Shown here piece after piece: positions 1 to 8,071 of a stretch of DNA of 64,000 nt. The position numbers and the translations under genes are program-made. Under the pieces are notes generated by a model. It was not told where the DNA came from. It saw only the letters and a list, made by a program, of their open reading frames with translations, and did no database searches. Source of the stretch: Lachnospiraceae bacterium C6A11. GTDB taxonomy: Bacteria; Bacillota; Clostridia; Lachnospirales; Lachnospiraceae. Positions within the stretch are counted from its first letter, which is position 1. Every line of letters begins with the position of its first letter. The stretch lies in the NCBI GenBank assembly GCA_000702245.1, contig JNKY01000017.1, positions 62,001-126,000 of the forward strand, read 5' to 3'.

Positions 1-3000
1 AAGAAGCTTGAGAATGATCCTGCAAAGCTTGCGAAGTCTATGATCGAAATGCAGAAGATAGCTCTTCAGAGAGAAGAGGATTTCCATGATGAGATATTTA
101 AGGAGTTTATTACAGGACTTACTCCTAAAGCGCAGGAAACTCTTCAGAAGGCTCTTTACACAGAACGTATGGAACAGATGGTACTTAGAGGTAAGAATAC
201 CTATAAGGATCAGGAGGAGATATTTAAGAGAAAAGAGCTTGCTAACTTCAAATATAATAAGGTTATTTACGATGAACTCTTCAGTCAGATAGGCCTTATT
301 CTTGGTCAGAAGGACGGAGTTGCTTCTACAGACAGACTCATGAAGGCTTTCCCAAACCCGATTTCTGAGGAGGTTAAGCAGGATATCCGTCAGAAGAAGC
401 TGGATGATCTTGAAGAAAAGGCTGATCGTATTTTGGGCGAAGTAGTCCATGATTCTGATTATTATAACTTTATGTCTGCGGACAGTATGGATAAGGCGAA
501 GGGAACTACCGGAATCCATATCGTAACTGCTCCGGAGGGTGGCTATAATATCAAATACGATAAGGATATTGTAGAAATAAAGAAAGATATCTATCAGAGG
601 ATTGATGCGCAGGTTGATGATCTTTCGCATGAGCTCGCCCGCATAAGAACTGATATGAACATTTTTGCGTTTACCATAGAAAATGGCGACTTCAAAAATG
701 TATCGACTGCAGACAGCCTGTATAAGGCTATGAGTGACATAGCTCACTTCGAGAAAACGTCCGTATATAATTACCGTGATCAGTTGAGGACAATAAAGAG
801 ACATTTGAAATCAACTATCAATGATGGAAACAGAAGAGGCTTCAATGAAGGAGAAGCTGAGTTCTATGCAAAGCTTGATAAATACATTGATAATGCTCAG
901 GAAAAGATAGATCTTAAGCATTATCCTGATATCCTTGCTAACCACATTATCGAAGAATACAAGAATGAAACCGAGGTGGCAAGACACCTCTGGATGAGTA
1001 AGGATCCGGGAAATGTATGGAAGGCAGAGCCAACTGAGGAGATCAGACAGAAAGAGGAGAATCCTGTTGATAAAAAGCTTGATTCATATAACAGAGCACT
1101 CTCATCTATAGCAAAGAATAGGGAGCTTGAATATGATAAGTCATATGAATTAAGGTTTTTCTTCAAGCCTTCAAAGATCATTGAGATGTGCAACAAGTGT
1201 CTTGATGCTCTTATAGCTATCGACGGCTTTAATATTTCAAAGGAAGCTGAAGAATATCAGGATTTCTATCTTGCACTCATGGACTGCAGGGATGCATTTA
1301 AGGCTAAGGAAATAGATCCGAACGATGGTTCAAACAGAACACAGGATGCGCTTCATGAACTGGACCGTGCAACCAGGGCATATCTTGGATGTAATGATAA
1401 GTCTAAGAATGCAATGTACAGAAGGAATGTTGCTGACATTGTAATGAAGCAGTACATCACTCATCCTAATGGCTTCGATATTAAGCACAATATTGATGAT
1501 TTTGATGACTGGGTTGAGAGAGACAAAGATGTAAATAAAGCTATAAATAATCTCTCAAAGGAAGCTGCCGATAAGAGAAAGGCTCGTCTGGATGCTGAGA
1601 AGAAGGCGGCTGACGCTGAGAAGAATAAAAACAGAGAAAAGGATCAAAAAGATAGAGAATACGATAAAGCTCTGCAGAAATTAAATAATAAGCAGAGTGA
1701 GGCTGAAGCGGCATTAAAGAGAGCGCAGGATGCTGTTAAAGAAAAGCAGCATGATATTGATGTGCAGCATACAAATATTAATTGGGCTAAAAACCGTGGA
1801 GAAAGCCAGGAAAGATTTAAAACTAACCTTGCCAAATTTGAAAATGAGATGGTAGGGCTTAAGAAAACTTTGGCTGATCTCGAAAAGAAGGCAAAAGTTG
1901 AGATACCGGCTGAAAGAAAGAAGCTGTTTGATACCCGCAAGAAAGAGCTTGATGACATAAAGAAAGCAGAAGATAATAAGAAGAAGCTTGAAGAAGAGGC
2001 TCGCAGGAAGAGAAGAGAGGAACGCCTTAATCCGAATAAGAAGAAGGCAGAGGCTCCTAAGAAGGAAGATAAGAAGGTTGAAGCTCCAAAGGCTGCACCA
2101 AAGAAGGAAGAAAAGAAGGTTGCTGCACCAAAGAAGGAAGAAAAGAAGGTTGCTGCACCAAAGAAGGAAGAAAAGAAGGCTGCAGCACCAAAGAAAGAGG
2201 AGAAGAAGGCAGAAAATAAGGTTGCTCCAAAGCAGGAAGATAAGAAGGACGAGCCGAAGATCATTGAGATTCCTGAAGAGATTCCTGTTAATGAGAATGA
2301 TGAAATTATCAATATTAATGACAAGAATGATGATAATATCATAATACCTAAGGATAAAGCTGATAAGGCCGTTGATAAATCAGGCAAGCCTAATGAGTAT
2401 GACAGATATATAAGCAGTCATACCGGGGAGAAGATGGGTTCAACTAAAGAGAAGATGGTTGATAACCTTGCGAAGATTTACGCGGCACATCTCCTTAAGC
2501 GTGGAAATAACAAGTTCTCTGTATCAAAGATTCATTTATACATGAATTCGATGAAGGATAACCTTGTTCTCGCAGAGCTTAGTCAGGAAGAACTTCAGAA
2601 CTGTCTTGAGACTCCTGAAAAAGCTATTAACAAGGTGGAAAGCATCCGAAAAGAGCTTTACAGTATCAAGCCTGTAGATTACGAGGCATATTGCAACGAT
2701 ATGAAGAAGCTGTTAAACAACATGAAGGATTCAAAGGGCAGAAGTCCTGAATATAAGGATCTTGTACGATGTGTTGAGAGAGCGGCTAATCTTCAGAATA
2801 AGGAATTCGGGGATGAGTTCTCAAAGGAGACTGCATATACACAGTCTGCATTCCTTCTCAGTTTTGCGATCACCAACTATACAAAGGGCAAGAAGAGTGT
2901 TCGTACCTTTGAAGGCGGAAGAGAACGTTTCGACAACGCGCTTGATGCTGCTTCCATACTTACAAAATACGCTGAGGGCTCAAATAAACGTATCGGTCAG

Positions 3001-3165
3001 ATAGTAAACAGGATCAACAAAGTCCGTAATGCTGAAAAGAACAAGGATGATGCTGTTGACCTTAACAAATACGGTGCCCAGCGTGCCCAGGAGCATAAAA
3101 AAGCAAAGGAAGAAGCAAAAGCTAAACCGAAAAAAGAATCGCCTAAGAACCAGATAAAAAAGTAA
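1..3165 (+). CDS. Large charged protein of unknown function, 5' end outside window
   Basis: Function unknown; I do not recognise the family. The frame is open from base 1, with 13 sense codons before the first ATG at 40, so the start lies upstream and at least 1,054 residues are encoded. No signal peptide or membrane segment is visible in the part seen, so a cytoplasmic protein is likely. It is very rich in Lys, Glu and Asp. Residues about 530-690 look like a long coiled coil. They are followed by a tandem block with unit PKKEEKKVAA (nt 2035-2240), a short acidic stretch, and a helical C-terminal region of about 250 residues starting near nt 2400. It stands alone before rpsU, which has its own promoter. 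A scaffold or structural role is possible but is only a guess from composition. Confidence 0.7.
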   Translation, partial: KKLENDPAKLAKSMIEMQKIALQREEDFHDEIFKEFITGLTPKAQETLQKALYTERMEQMVLRGKNTYKDQEEIFKRKELANFKYNKVIYDELFSQIGLILGQKDGVASTDRLMKAFPNPISEEVKQDIRQKKLDDLEEKADRILGEVVHDSDYYNFMSADSMDKAKGTTGIHIVTAPEGGYNIKYDKDIVEIKKDIYQRIDAQVDDLSHELARIRTDMNIFAFTIENGDFKNVSTADSLYKAMSDIAHFEKTSVYNYRDQLRTIKRHLKSTINDGNRRGFNEGEAEFYAKLDKYIDNAQEKIDLKHYPDILANHIIEEYKNETEVARHLWMSKDPGNVWKAEPTEEIRQKEENPVDKKLDSYNRALSSIAKNRELEYDKSYELRFFFKPSKIIEMCNKCLDALIAIDGFNISKEAEEYQDFYLALMDCRDAFKAKEIDPNDGSNRTQDALHELDRATRAYLGCNDKSKNAMYRRNVADIVMKQYITHPNGFDIKHNIDDFDDWVERDKDVNKAINNLSKEAADKRKARLDAEKKAADAEKNKNREKDQKDREYDKALQKLNNKQSEAEAALKRAQDAVKEKQHDIDVQHTNINWAKNRGESQERFKTNLAKFENEMVGLKKTLADLEKKAKVEIPAERKKLFDTRKKELDDIKKAEDNKKKLEEEARRKRREERLNPNKKKAEAPKKEDKKVEAPKAAPKKEEKKVAAPKKEEKKVAAPKKEEKKAAAPKKEEKKAENKVAPKQEDKKDEPKIIEIPEEIPVNENDEIININDKNDDNIIIPKDKADKAVDKSGKPNEYDRYISSHTGEKMGSTKEKMVDNLAKIYAAHLLKRGNNKFSVSKIHLYMNSMKDNLVLAELSQEELQNCLETPEKAINKVESIRKELYSIKPVDYEAYCNDMKKLLNNMKDSKGRSPEYKDLVRCVERAANLQNKEFGDEFSKETAYTQSAFLLSFAITNYTKGKKSVRTFEGGRERFDNALDAASILTKYAEGSNKRIGQIVNRINKVRNAEKNKDDAVDLNKYGAQRAQEHKKAKEEAKAKPKKESPKNQIKK
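2101..2220 (+). repeat. 30-bp tandem repeat inside the large charged protein
   Basis: Units of 30 bp start at 2101, 2131 and 2161, with a more diverged fourth at 2191. The first two units are identical; the third differs by two bases. Each unit encodes ten residues of the form PKKEEKKVAA, so the array keeps the reading frame and copy number can change without breaking the protein. The near-identity of the units suggests recent expansion. Confidence 0.85.
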
Positions 3166-3199
3166 TTTACAATTATTAATAATCAACGGAAAAAGTTTC

Positions 3200-3227
3200 T
3201 TGACATTACCGTGAGATTTGGTATAAT
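3200..3227 (+). promoter_or_regulatory. Sigma-A type promoter of rpsU
   Basis: A perfect -35 box TTGACA (3200-3205) and a perfect -10 box TATAAT (3222-3227) are separated by 16 bp. Transcription would start near 3234, so the mRNA would begin at the left arm of the 3232-3262 stem-loop. This is the strongest promoter-like sequence in the window, as expected for a ribosomal protein gene. Confidence 0.85.
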
Positions 3228-3231
3228 TATC

Positions 3232-3262
3232 GCTGTGTCTTTTCGTTTTGATGAGACACAGC
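3232..3262 (+). promoter_or_regulatory. 5'-terminal stem-loop in the rpsU leader
   Basis: The arms GCTGTGTCT (3232-3240) and AGACACAGC (3254-3262) pair perfectly over 9 bp around a 13-nt loop. The stem sits between the predicted transcription start and the ribosome site at about 3275-3285. It could protect the mRNA 5' end or serve as an autoregulatory site. The pairing is seen directly; the role is inferred. Confidence 0.55.
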
Positions 3263-3292
3263 AATTCCCAAGATGGAGGGAGGGTAGATAGT

Positions 3293-3469
3293 ATGTCAAG
3301 CGTAGTTGTAAAGGAAAATGAAACACTCGACAGCGCTCTTAGAAGATTTAAGAGAAACTGTGCTAAGGCAGGAATCCAGCAGGAAATCCGTAAGAGAGAG
3401 CACTACGAGAAGCCTAGCGTAAAGCGTAAGAAGAAGTCTGAAGCTGCCAGAAAGCGTAAATTTAAGTAA
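3293..3469 (+). CDS. rpsU: 30S ribosomal protein S21
   Basis: Small-subunit ribosomal protein bS21, which helps translation initiation on the 30S particle. The 58-residue product has the family's usual length. It has the conserved start [20 protein letters not shown] and the very basic C-terminal tail ending in ARKRKFK. The ATG at 3293 is chosen because a GGAGGGAGGGT ribosome site lies just upstream (about 3275-3285) and the protein then begins like other S21 proteins. Its own promoter lies at 3200-3227 and a strong terminator at 3488-3527, so it is probably transcribed alone. In many Firmicutes rpsU lies close to phoH and ybeY, as it does here. Confidence 0.97.
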   Translation: MSSVVVKENETLDSALRRFKRNCAKAGIQQEIRKREHYEKPSVKRKKKSEAARKRKFK

Positions 3470-3487
3470 TTAATAAATCTTAAATAT

Positions 3488-3527
3488 AAAGCCTTTCACT
3501 GAAAAAAGTGAGAGGCTTTTTTCTTTT
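3488..3527 (+). terminator. Rho-independent terminator after rpsU
   Basis: A 13-bp stem (arms 3488-3500 and 3507-3519, one G-T wobble) with a GAAAAA loop runs into a T-rich tail (3517-3527). The last bases overlap the -35 box of the next promoter at 3526, so termination of rpsU and initiation of the next operon are packed together. Confidence 0.9.
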
Positions 3528-3554
3528 GACATAGCACATATTATATGATAAAAT
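3526..3554 (+). promoter_or_regulatory. Promoter of the flippase-like/pssA genes
   Basis: A perfect -35 box TTGACA (3526-3531) is followed after 17 bp by TAAAAT (3549-3554). Transcription would start near 3561, about 33 nt before the ATG at 3594. The -35 box overlaps the T tail of the rpsU terminator. Confidence 0.75.
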
Positions 3555-3593
3555 GTGTCTGTTTTGTGAAAAAGGATATTTAAGGGATAATAA

Positions 3594-4646
3594 ATGATGG
3601 AAAAAGACAATAAGAAAAAAGGAAATAAACTGCTGTGGTCTATCCTTTTTATTCTCATTGCCGCGCTCAGCGTCTGGGCAATAAAGCAGCAGAATAAGAG
3701 CTTTTCTCTTAAAAAATTCTTCGCTTTTTGGAATTCGGCCAAGCCGAGTTTTATTGTAGGTGCCTTTATTTCCATGCTTTGCTACATCGGCTTTGAAGCA
3801 ATGGCCCTTAAATCGATAACTCAGATATTCGGATATTCGACCGATTTCATGTCGAATTATTTTTATGCATCCGGAGATCTGTACTTTTCGGCAATCACGC
3901 CTTCTGCAACAGGAGGTCAGCCGGCATGCGGGTATTTCATGAGTAAGGATGGAGTTCCTCTTATGGCAACAACCATCGTTCTAATTGTAAATACACTGCT
4001 TTACACCTTCTCGCTTGTAATACTCGGTGCTATAGATCTTATACTAAATCCGAGTACACTGATGAAGTTTGGACCGCTGTCAAGGTTTTTCATAATATTT
4101 GGCGTGGTTATTCAGGTTGTCCTTGCACTTTTCTTTTATCTTCTGATCGCCAAGGAGTACCTGCTGGAGAAGATAGTTAGCAAGTTCGTGAGATTCCTCG
4201 GTAAGCTGAAGTTTGTCAAGAATACCGATGCAAAGATAGAGAAGATAAATAAGAAGATGGACGAATACAGAGAAACGGCCACTCTGATCAAGGGTAAGAT
4301 GAGTAAGCTGATCATTCCGCTTATTTACAACATCCTTATGAGACTTTCTCTTGTTGCGGTCAGCGTATTTGTATTTCTTGCTGCAGGAAACCTTATGGTT
4401 GACGTTGGCAAGATCGTATCGATACAGATACTTGTTATCATCGGAGCGTATGTAATACCTATCCCGGGTGCGATAGGAATTACTGATTATATAATGATCG
4501 ACGGTTATAAGAGCCTCTTTGACGCAGAACAGGCGGTCAATCTTGAATTGCTCAGCCGTACGATATCGTTCTATGCCTGCGTAATGCTCTGCGGAATACT
4601 TACGCTTGTCAAATTTGTTCTGGTAAATAGGAGAAATAAGAAATGA
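3594..4646 (+). CDS. Lysylphosphatidylglycerol synthase transmembrane-domain (flippase-like) protein
   Basis: Integral membrane protein of the UPF0104/MprF N-terminal domain family, whose best-known member (MprF) flips lysyl-phosphatidylglycerol across the membrane. The 350 residues contain about eight hydrophobic segments. The family signature SAITPSATGGQPA (about residues 102-114) is present, as is the conserved IPIPGAIG motif near the C-terminus. The soluble aminoacyl-transferase domain of MprF is absent, so this is the membrane part alone and the transported lipid is unknown. The stop overlaps the start of pssA by 4 bp (ATGA), so the two are translationally coupled and probably both concern membrane phospholipid. 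Two ATGs are adjacent at 3594 and 3597; either could be used. Confidence 0.85.
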   Translation: MMEKDNKKKGNKLLWSILFILIAALSVWAIKQQNKSFSLKKFFAFWNSAKPSFIVGAFISMLCYIGFEAMALKSITQIFGYSTDFMSNYFYASGDLYFSAITPSATGGQPACGYFMSKDGVPLMATTIVLIVNTLLYTFSLVILGAIDLILNPSTLMKFGPLSRFFIIFGVVIQVVLALFFYLLIAKEYLLEKIVSKFVRFLGKLKFVKNTDAKIEKINKKMDEYRETATLIKGKMSKLIIPLIYNILMRLSLVAVSVFVFLAAGNLMVDVGKIVSIQILVIIGAYVIPIPGAIGITDYIMIDGYKSLFDAEQAVNLELLSRTISFYACVMLCGILTLVKFVLVNRRNKK

Positions 4647-5344
4647 TGATAGGTTATTATGATTATACGATGATACTTACATATTTGTCGCTTGTGTCGG
4701 CGGGTACCGGAATTATTGTATCGCTGAGTGGTCACGGTCATCCGTTCATAGGAATATTCTTCCTGATGTTCAGCGGTTTCTGTGATGCCTTCGATGGAAA
4801 GGTCGCAAGGACCAAGAAGGACCGTACACCTAAGGAATGCAAATATGGTATGCACCTTGATTCACTTTCTGACATAGTGGCCTTCGGTATGCTTCCGGCC
4901 TGTATAGGTTCGGCGCTTATCAAGACTTCTCCGTATCTCAGAAATACACTTGATATCTATGATGGCTCCTTCAGAGCAGCAGCTATCCATGTTGCGCTCA
5001 ATGCCATACTTGTATTTTATGTGCTCTGTGCACTTATTCGTCTTGCTTATTACAATGTAACCGAGGAAGAGAGAATCAACTCCAATGAAGGTCCGAGAAA
5101 GTATTACGAGGGTCTTCCGGTTACCAACTCGGCACTGATCTTCCCAACGGTCATGCTGTTCCAGTACATAACCAGGATGGATATCACACTTGTTTATTTT
5201 GTTGTGGCACTTATAACCGCCTTCCTGTTTATCACAAGATTCAAGGTTGCTAAGGTTGGTCTTAAGGGAACGATTGTGTGCGTTCTTATCGGTGCGGCAA
5301 TATTTGCGCTTATGCTTATTTACAGATATGTTATAAATAAATAG
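4643..5344 (+). CDS. pssA: CDP-diacylglycerol-serine O-phosphatidyltransferase
   Basis: Membrane enzyme of the CDP-alcohol phosphatidyltransferase family. It probably makes phosphatidylserine from CDP-diacylglycerol and serine. The catalytic signature is complete: DAFDGKVAR near residues 48-56, then a Gly and two further Asp residues in GMHLDSLSD. The remaining sequence has about six membrane segments, and the length of 233 residues fits bacterial type II PssA. A GGAG ribosome site lies 9 bp before the ATG, and the start overlaps the upstream gene by 4 bp. Another CDP-alcohol acceptor cannot be excluded by motif alone. A strong hairpin (5357-5389) lies between this gene and phoH. Confidence 0.85.
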   Translation: MMIGYYDYTMILTYLSLVSAGTGIIVSLSGHGHPFIGIFFLMFSGFCDAFDGKVARTKKDRTPKECKYGMHLDSLSDIVAFGMLPACIGSALIKTSPYLRNTLDIYDGSFRAAAIHVALNAILVFYVLCALIRLAYYNVTEEERINSNEGPRKYYEGLPVTNSALIFPTVMLFQYITRMDITLVYFVVALITAFLFITRFKVAKVGLKGTIVCVLIGAAIFALMLIYRYVINK

Positions 5345-5356
5345 TTGATTAAAACA

Positions 5357-5389
5357 ATATGGATCATTCGTTATATGAATGGTCCATAT
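5357..5389 (+). promoter_or_regulatory. 13-bp stem-loop between pssA and phoH
   Basis: The arms ATATGGATCATTC (5357-5369) and GAATGGTCCATAT (5377-5389) pair over 13 bp with one G-T wobble around a 7-nt loop. No T-run follows, so it is not a standard terminator. It ends about 7 nt before the phoH ribosome site (5396-5403). It may be an mRNA processing or stability element, or affect phoH translation. Confidence 0.5.
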
Positions 5390-5407
5390 GTTTATAGGGG
5401 AAATATT

Positions 5408-6403
5408 ATGGGAATGGACAACGAAAAGACTATAGAACTGAATATTCCGGATAATTATATCCAGAGTATCTTCGGTAATTTTGATGTGAATATCAGAAAG
5501 CTTGAGAAGGCTTTCGGGATCGATTATGTACAGAGAGGAAATGTGCTCTCAATTTCAGGTTCGGAGGGAAGCCTTGAGTGTGCGTCCTTTGTTATTGAAG
5601 AGATGCTGAAGGTGCTTAAAGGCGGCGGAGAGATCACAGAGCAGAGCCTTGACTATATTATATCTATGGCCAGAGAGAAGCGTGGTAACGAAAGCTATGC
5701 TGAACTTGATCAGAATATCATCTGCCATACGATCCAGGGTAAGCCTGTTAAGGCGAAGACCTTCGGCCAGAAAAAATATGTCGAAGCTATCGACAATAAT
5801 ATGATCATCTTCGGTACGGGGCCTGCCGGAACGGGTAAGACTTATCTTGCAATGGCGAAGGCTATTTCGGCATTTAAGAGAAATGATGTTGAACGTATCA
5901 TCCTTACAAGACCTGCCATTGAGGCCGGTGAGAAGCTGGGATTCCTGCCGGGTGACCTGCAGAGTAAGATCGATCCGTATCTCAGACCTCTTTATGATGC
6001 ACTGTATGAGATAATGGGAGCTGAGCAGTTCCAGAAGAATATGGAGAAGGGGCTTGTTGAGGTTGCGCCGCTTGCATATATGAGAGGACGTACACTGGAC
6101 AATGCATTTATCGTTCTTGATGAAGCGCAGAATACAACACCGTCCCAGATGAAGATGTTCCTTACAAGAATAGGCTTTGGCAGCAAGGCAATAATCACAG
6201 GCGACCTTACTCAGAAGGATCTTGCGGGAAATACGCAGTCAGGTCTTGAGGTTGCGCTTAAGGTAATAAAGAATATCGAGGGCATCAGCTTCTGTGAATT
6301 CACGAGCCGTGACGTAGTAAGACATCCTCTTGTTCAGAAGATAGTAGAGGCTTACGACGAGTATGATAAGAAGATTATGAGAATGAATAAATATAAGAAA
6401 TAG
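5408..6403 (+). CDS. phoH: PhoH-family ATPase
   Basis: Cytoplasmic P-loop ATPase of the PhoH family, thought to act with YbeY in RNA metabolism; its exact role is unsettled. It has Walker A GPAGTGKTYLA (about residues 137-147) and Walker B IVLDEAQNTTP (about 235-245), plus the TRPAIEAGEKLGFLPGDL stretch typical of the family. I place the start at the ATG at 5408 because AGGGGAAA lies 5 bp before it and the 331 residues then match the usual length. An in-frame extension back to 5345 has no ribosome site and would overlap the hairpin. ybeY follows 56 bp downstream, the usual partner. Confidence 0.93.
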   Translation: MGMDNEKTIELNIPDNYIQSIFGNFDVNIRKLEKAFGIDYVQRGNVLSISGSEGSLECASFVIEEMLKVLKGGGEITEQSLDYIISMAREKRGNESYAELDQNIICHTIQGKPVKAKTFGQKKYVEAIDNNMIIFGTGPAGTGKTYLAMAKAISAFKRNDVERIILTRPAIEAGEKLGFLPGDLQSKIDPYLRPLYDALYEIMGAEQFQKNMEKGLVEVAPLAYMRGRTLDNAFIVLDEAQNTTPSQMKMFLTRIGFGSKAIITGDLTQKDLAGNTQSGLEVALKVIKNIEGISFCEFTSRDVVRHPLVQKIVEAYDEYDKKIMRMNKYKK

Positions 6404-6459
6404 AGCTATGCTGCAGTCGGTTTAAAGTGTATTGATTAATATATTACGGAGACTACCAT

Positions 6460-6972
6460 ATGATTATTAATATTGATAATGAATACAGCGGACGATTGAA
6501 AATCTTGAAAGAATTTGATATAATAATACAAGATGTTGTGGAATCAACCTGTGACTTCATGAAATGTCCGTACGAGACGGAAGTTAATGTGCTGTTCACG
6601 GATGATGAAACTATACATCAGATCAATTTAGAAAACAGGGGAATCGACCGACCTACGGACGTGCTTTCTTTCCCAATGATCGACTTTGAAGCTCCTGCCG
6701 ATCTCTCCGGAGTTGAGGATATGCAGTATGAGTATTTTAACTCTGATACAGGCTGCCTCATGCTTGGAGACATAGTTATTTCGATCGACAGAGCCTACAG
6801 TCAGGCTGAGGAATACGGACACAGCGTAAAGAGGGAGATAGCGTTCCTGACTGCCCACAGTATGCTCCACCTTTTTGGTTACGATCACATCGATGACGCC
6901 GGAAGGGAAGAGATGGAAAAGCTTCAGGAACAAATACTTACAGAGAAAGGATATACAAGAGATTATGAATAA
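6460..6972 (+). CDS. ybeY: Endoribonuclease YbeY (rRNA maturation factor)
   Basis: Metal-dependent endoribonuclease needed for 16S rRNA 3'-end maturation and ribosome quality control. The 170 residues include the zinc-binding H-x3-H-x5-H pattern in AHSMLHLFGYDH (about residues 129-140) and the upstream RGIDRPTDVLSFPM motif. The common form of the metal motif is HGxLHLxGYDH; here Ser replaces the Gly, which is tolerated in the family. A GGAGA ribosome site lies 7 bp before the ATG. The gene's end overlaps the next start by 8 bp, which suggests coupled translation. Confidence 0.95.
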   Translation: MIINIDNEYSGRLKILKEFDIIIQDVVESTCDFMKCPYETEVNVLFTDDETIHQINLENRGIDRPTDVLSFPMIDFEAPADLSGVEDMQYEYFNSDTGCLMLGDIVISIDRAYSQAEEYGHSVKREIAFLTAHSMLHLFGYDHIDDAGREEMEKLQEQILTEKGYTRDYE

Positions 6973-8068
6973 GAAGATCACCAGAGGAACACTTTTCGTA
7001 ATGCTTGGACTTACACTGCTCACAGGATGCGGCAAGAAGGATAAGAAAAAGAAGGAAGACACTACAACGGAGATTACTACAGAAGCAACCACCGTTGAAA
7101 CTACAACAGCTACGGAAGCGCAGACAACAGAGGCAACGACACAGGAAGATAAGCATAACGGGCTTGTGCAGAGTGACCTTACCGGAGAGTGGGTTAAGCC
7201 TGAGATTGCAAAGAAGAGACCTGTTGGTGTAATGATAAATAATATCGATATTTCATGGCCGCAGTCAGGCATCTCAAAGGCTGATGTTATCTATGAGATG
7301 ACCTGCGAGGGTGGTATCACAAGATTACTTGCACTTTATACGGATTATTCGGGACTTGATAAGATCGGTTCCATCAGAAGTGCAAGACAGTATTTTGTTA
7401 TGAAGGCGCTTGAGCATGATGCGATCCTTTCACATGTCGGAGGTTCTACCTACGGACTTCAGGCTATCAAGGATTACAATGTTGATGATATCGAAGGACT
7501 TTACGAGAGCGTTTACTACAGATCAGAGGACAGATACGCTCCTCACAACTGCTACATCAGTGCAGACGGTATCGACGAAAGTATTGCAAGCCACGGCTAT
7601 AGACGTGATCATGAGGATTCATACGTTCCTTCCTTCTACTTCAACGAAGAGGACAAGGACCTTGCAAGTGGCGAGAAGTGTACCTTCCTGGATGTAAGAT
7701 ACAACTCATTCACAGAGCCTTATTATGAGTATGATGAGAAGAATAAGGTTTACAGCAGATATGAGTACGGAATGGCTCATGTAGATGATCAGACAGATAT
7801 ACATCTTACCTTTAAGAACATCATTATCGTTATCACAGATGTAAACGGTATGCCTGATGGAAAATACAACGATGTAACACTTAACGGAAGCGGTAAGGGA
7901 TACTATGTAACAAACGGCAAGATCATCCCTATCACCTGGAAGAAGGACGGAGATTACAGCAAAACAGAGTATTTCACAGAGGATGGAAATAAGCTCCTTC
8001 TCAACCCTGGTAAGACCTTCGTTCAGTACTTTGACGGTGAAGATGCTGCGGGAATTTCGTGGGAATAA
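6965..8068 (+). CDS. DUF3048 (YerB-like) lipoprotein
   Basis: Probable membrane-anchored extracytoplasmic lipoprotein of the YerB/DUF3048 family, whose biochemical role is not established. I start it at the ATG at 6965, which gives a lipoprotein signal peptide with lipobox LLTGC and the acylated Cys at residue 22. A low-complexity Thr/Glu linker (about residues 31-60) follows, then the conserved domain with KRPVGVMINN, ISKADVIYE and IGSIRSARQYF. 367 residues is normal for the family. It overlaps ybeY by 8 bp; the likely ribosome site (AAAGGA) lies inside ybeY and is a little far from the ATG. It begins 3 bp before the next gene. Confidence 0.88.
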   Translation: MNKKITRGTLFVMLGLTLLTGCGKKDKKKKEDTTTEITTEATTVETTTATEAQTTEATTQEDKHNGLVQSDLTGEWVKPEIAKKRPVGVMINNIDISWPQSGISKADVIYEMTCEGGITRLLALYTDYSGLDKIGSIRSARQYFVMKALEHDAILSHVGGSTYGLQAIKDYNVDDIEGLYESVYYRSEDRYAPHNCYISADGIDESIASHGYRRDHEDSYVPSFYFNEEDKDLASGEKCTFLDVRYNSFTEPYYEYDEKNKVYSRYEYGMAHVDDQTDIHLTFKNIIIVITDVNGMPDGKYNDVTLNGSGKGYYVTNGKIIPITWKKDGDYSKTEYFTEDGNKLLLNPGKTFVQYFDGEDAAGISWE

Positions 8069-8071
8069 TTT

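Noticed and set aside
1644-2387. 247-codon open frame on the minus strand
   Set aside because: It is the antisense of the Lys/Glu-rich repeats of the large plus-strand protein; its Ser/Phe-rich translation is a composition artefact.
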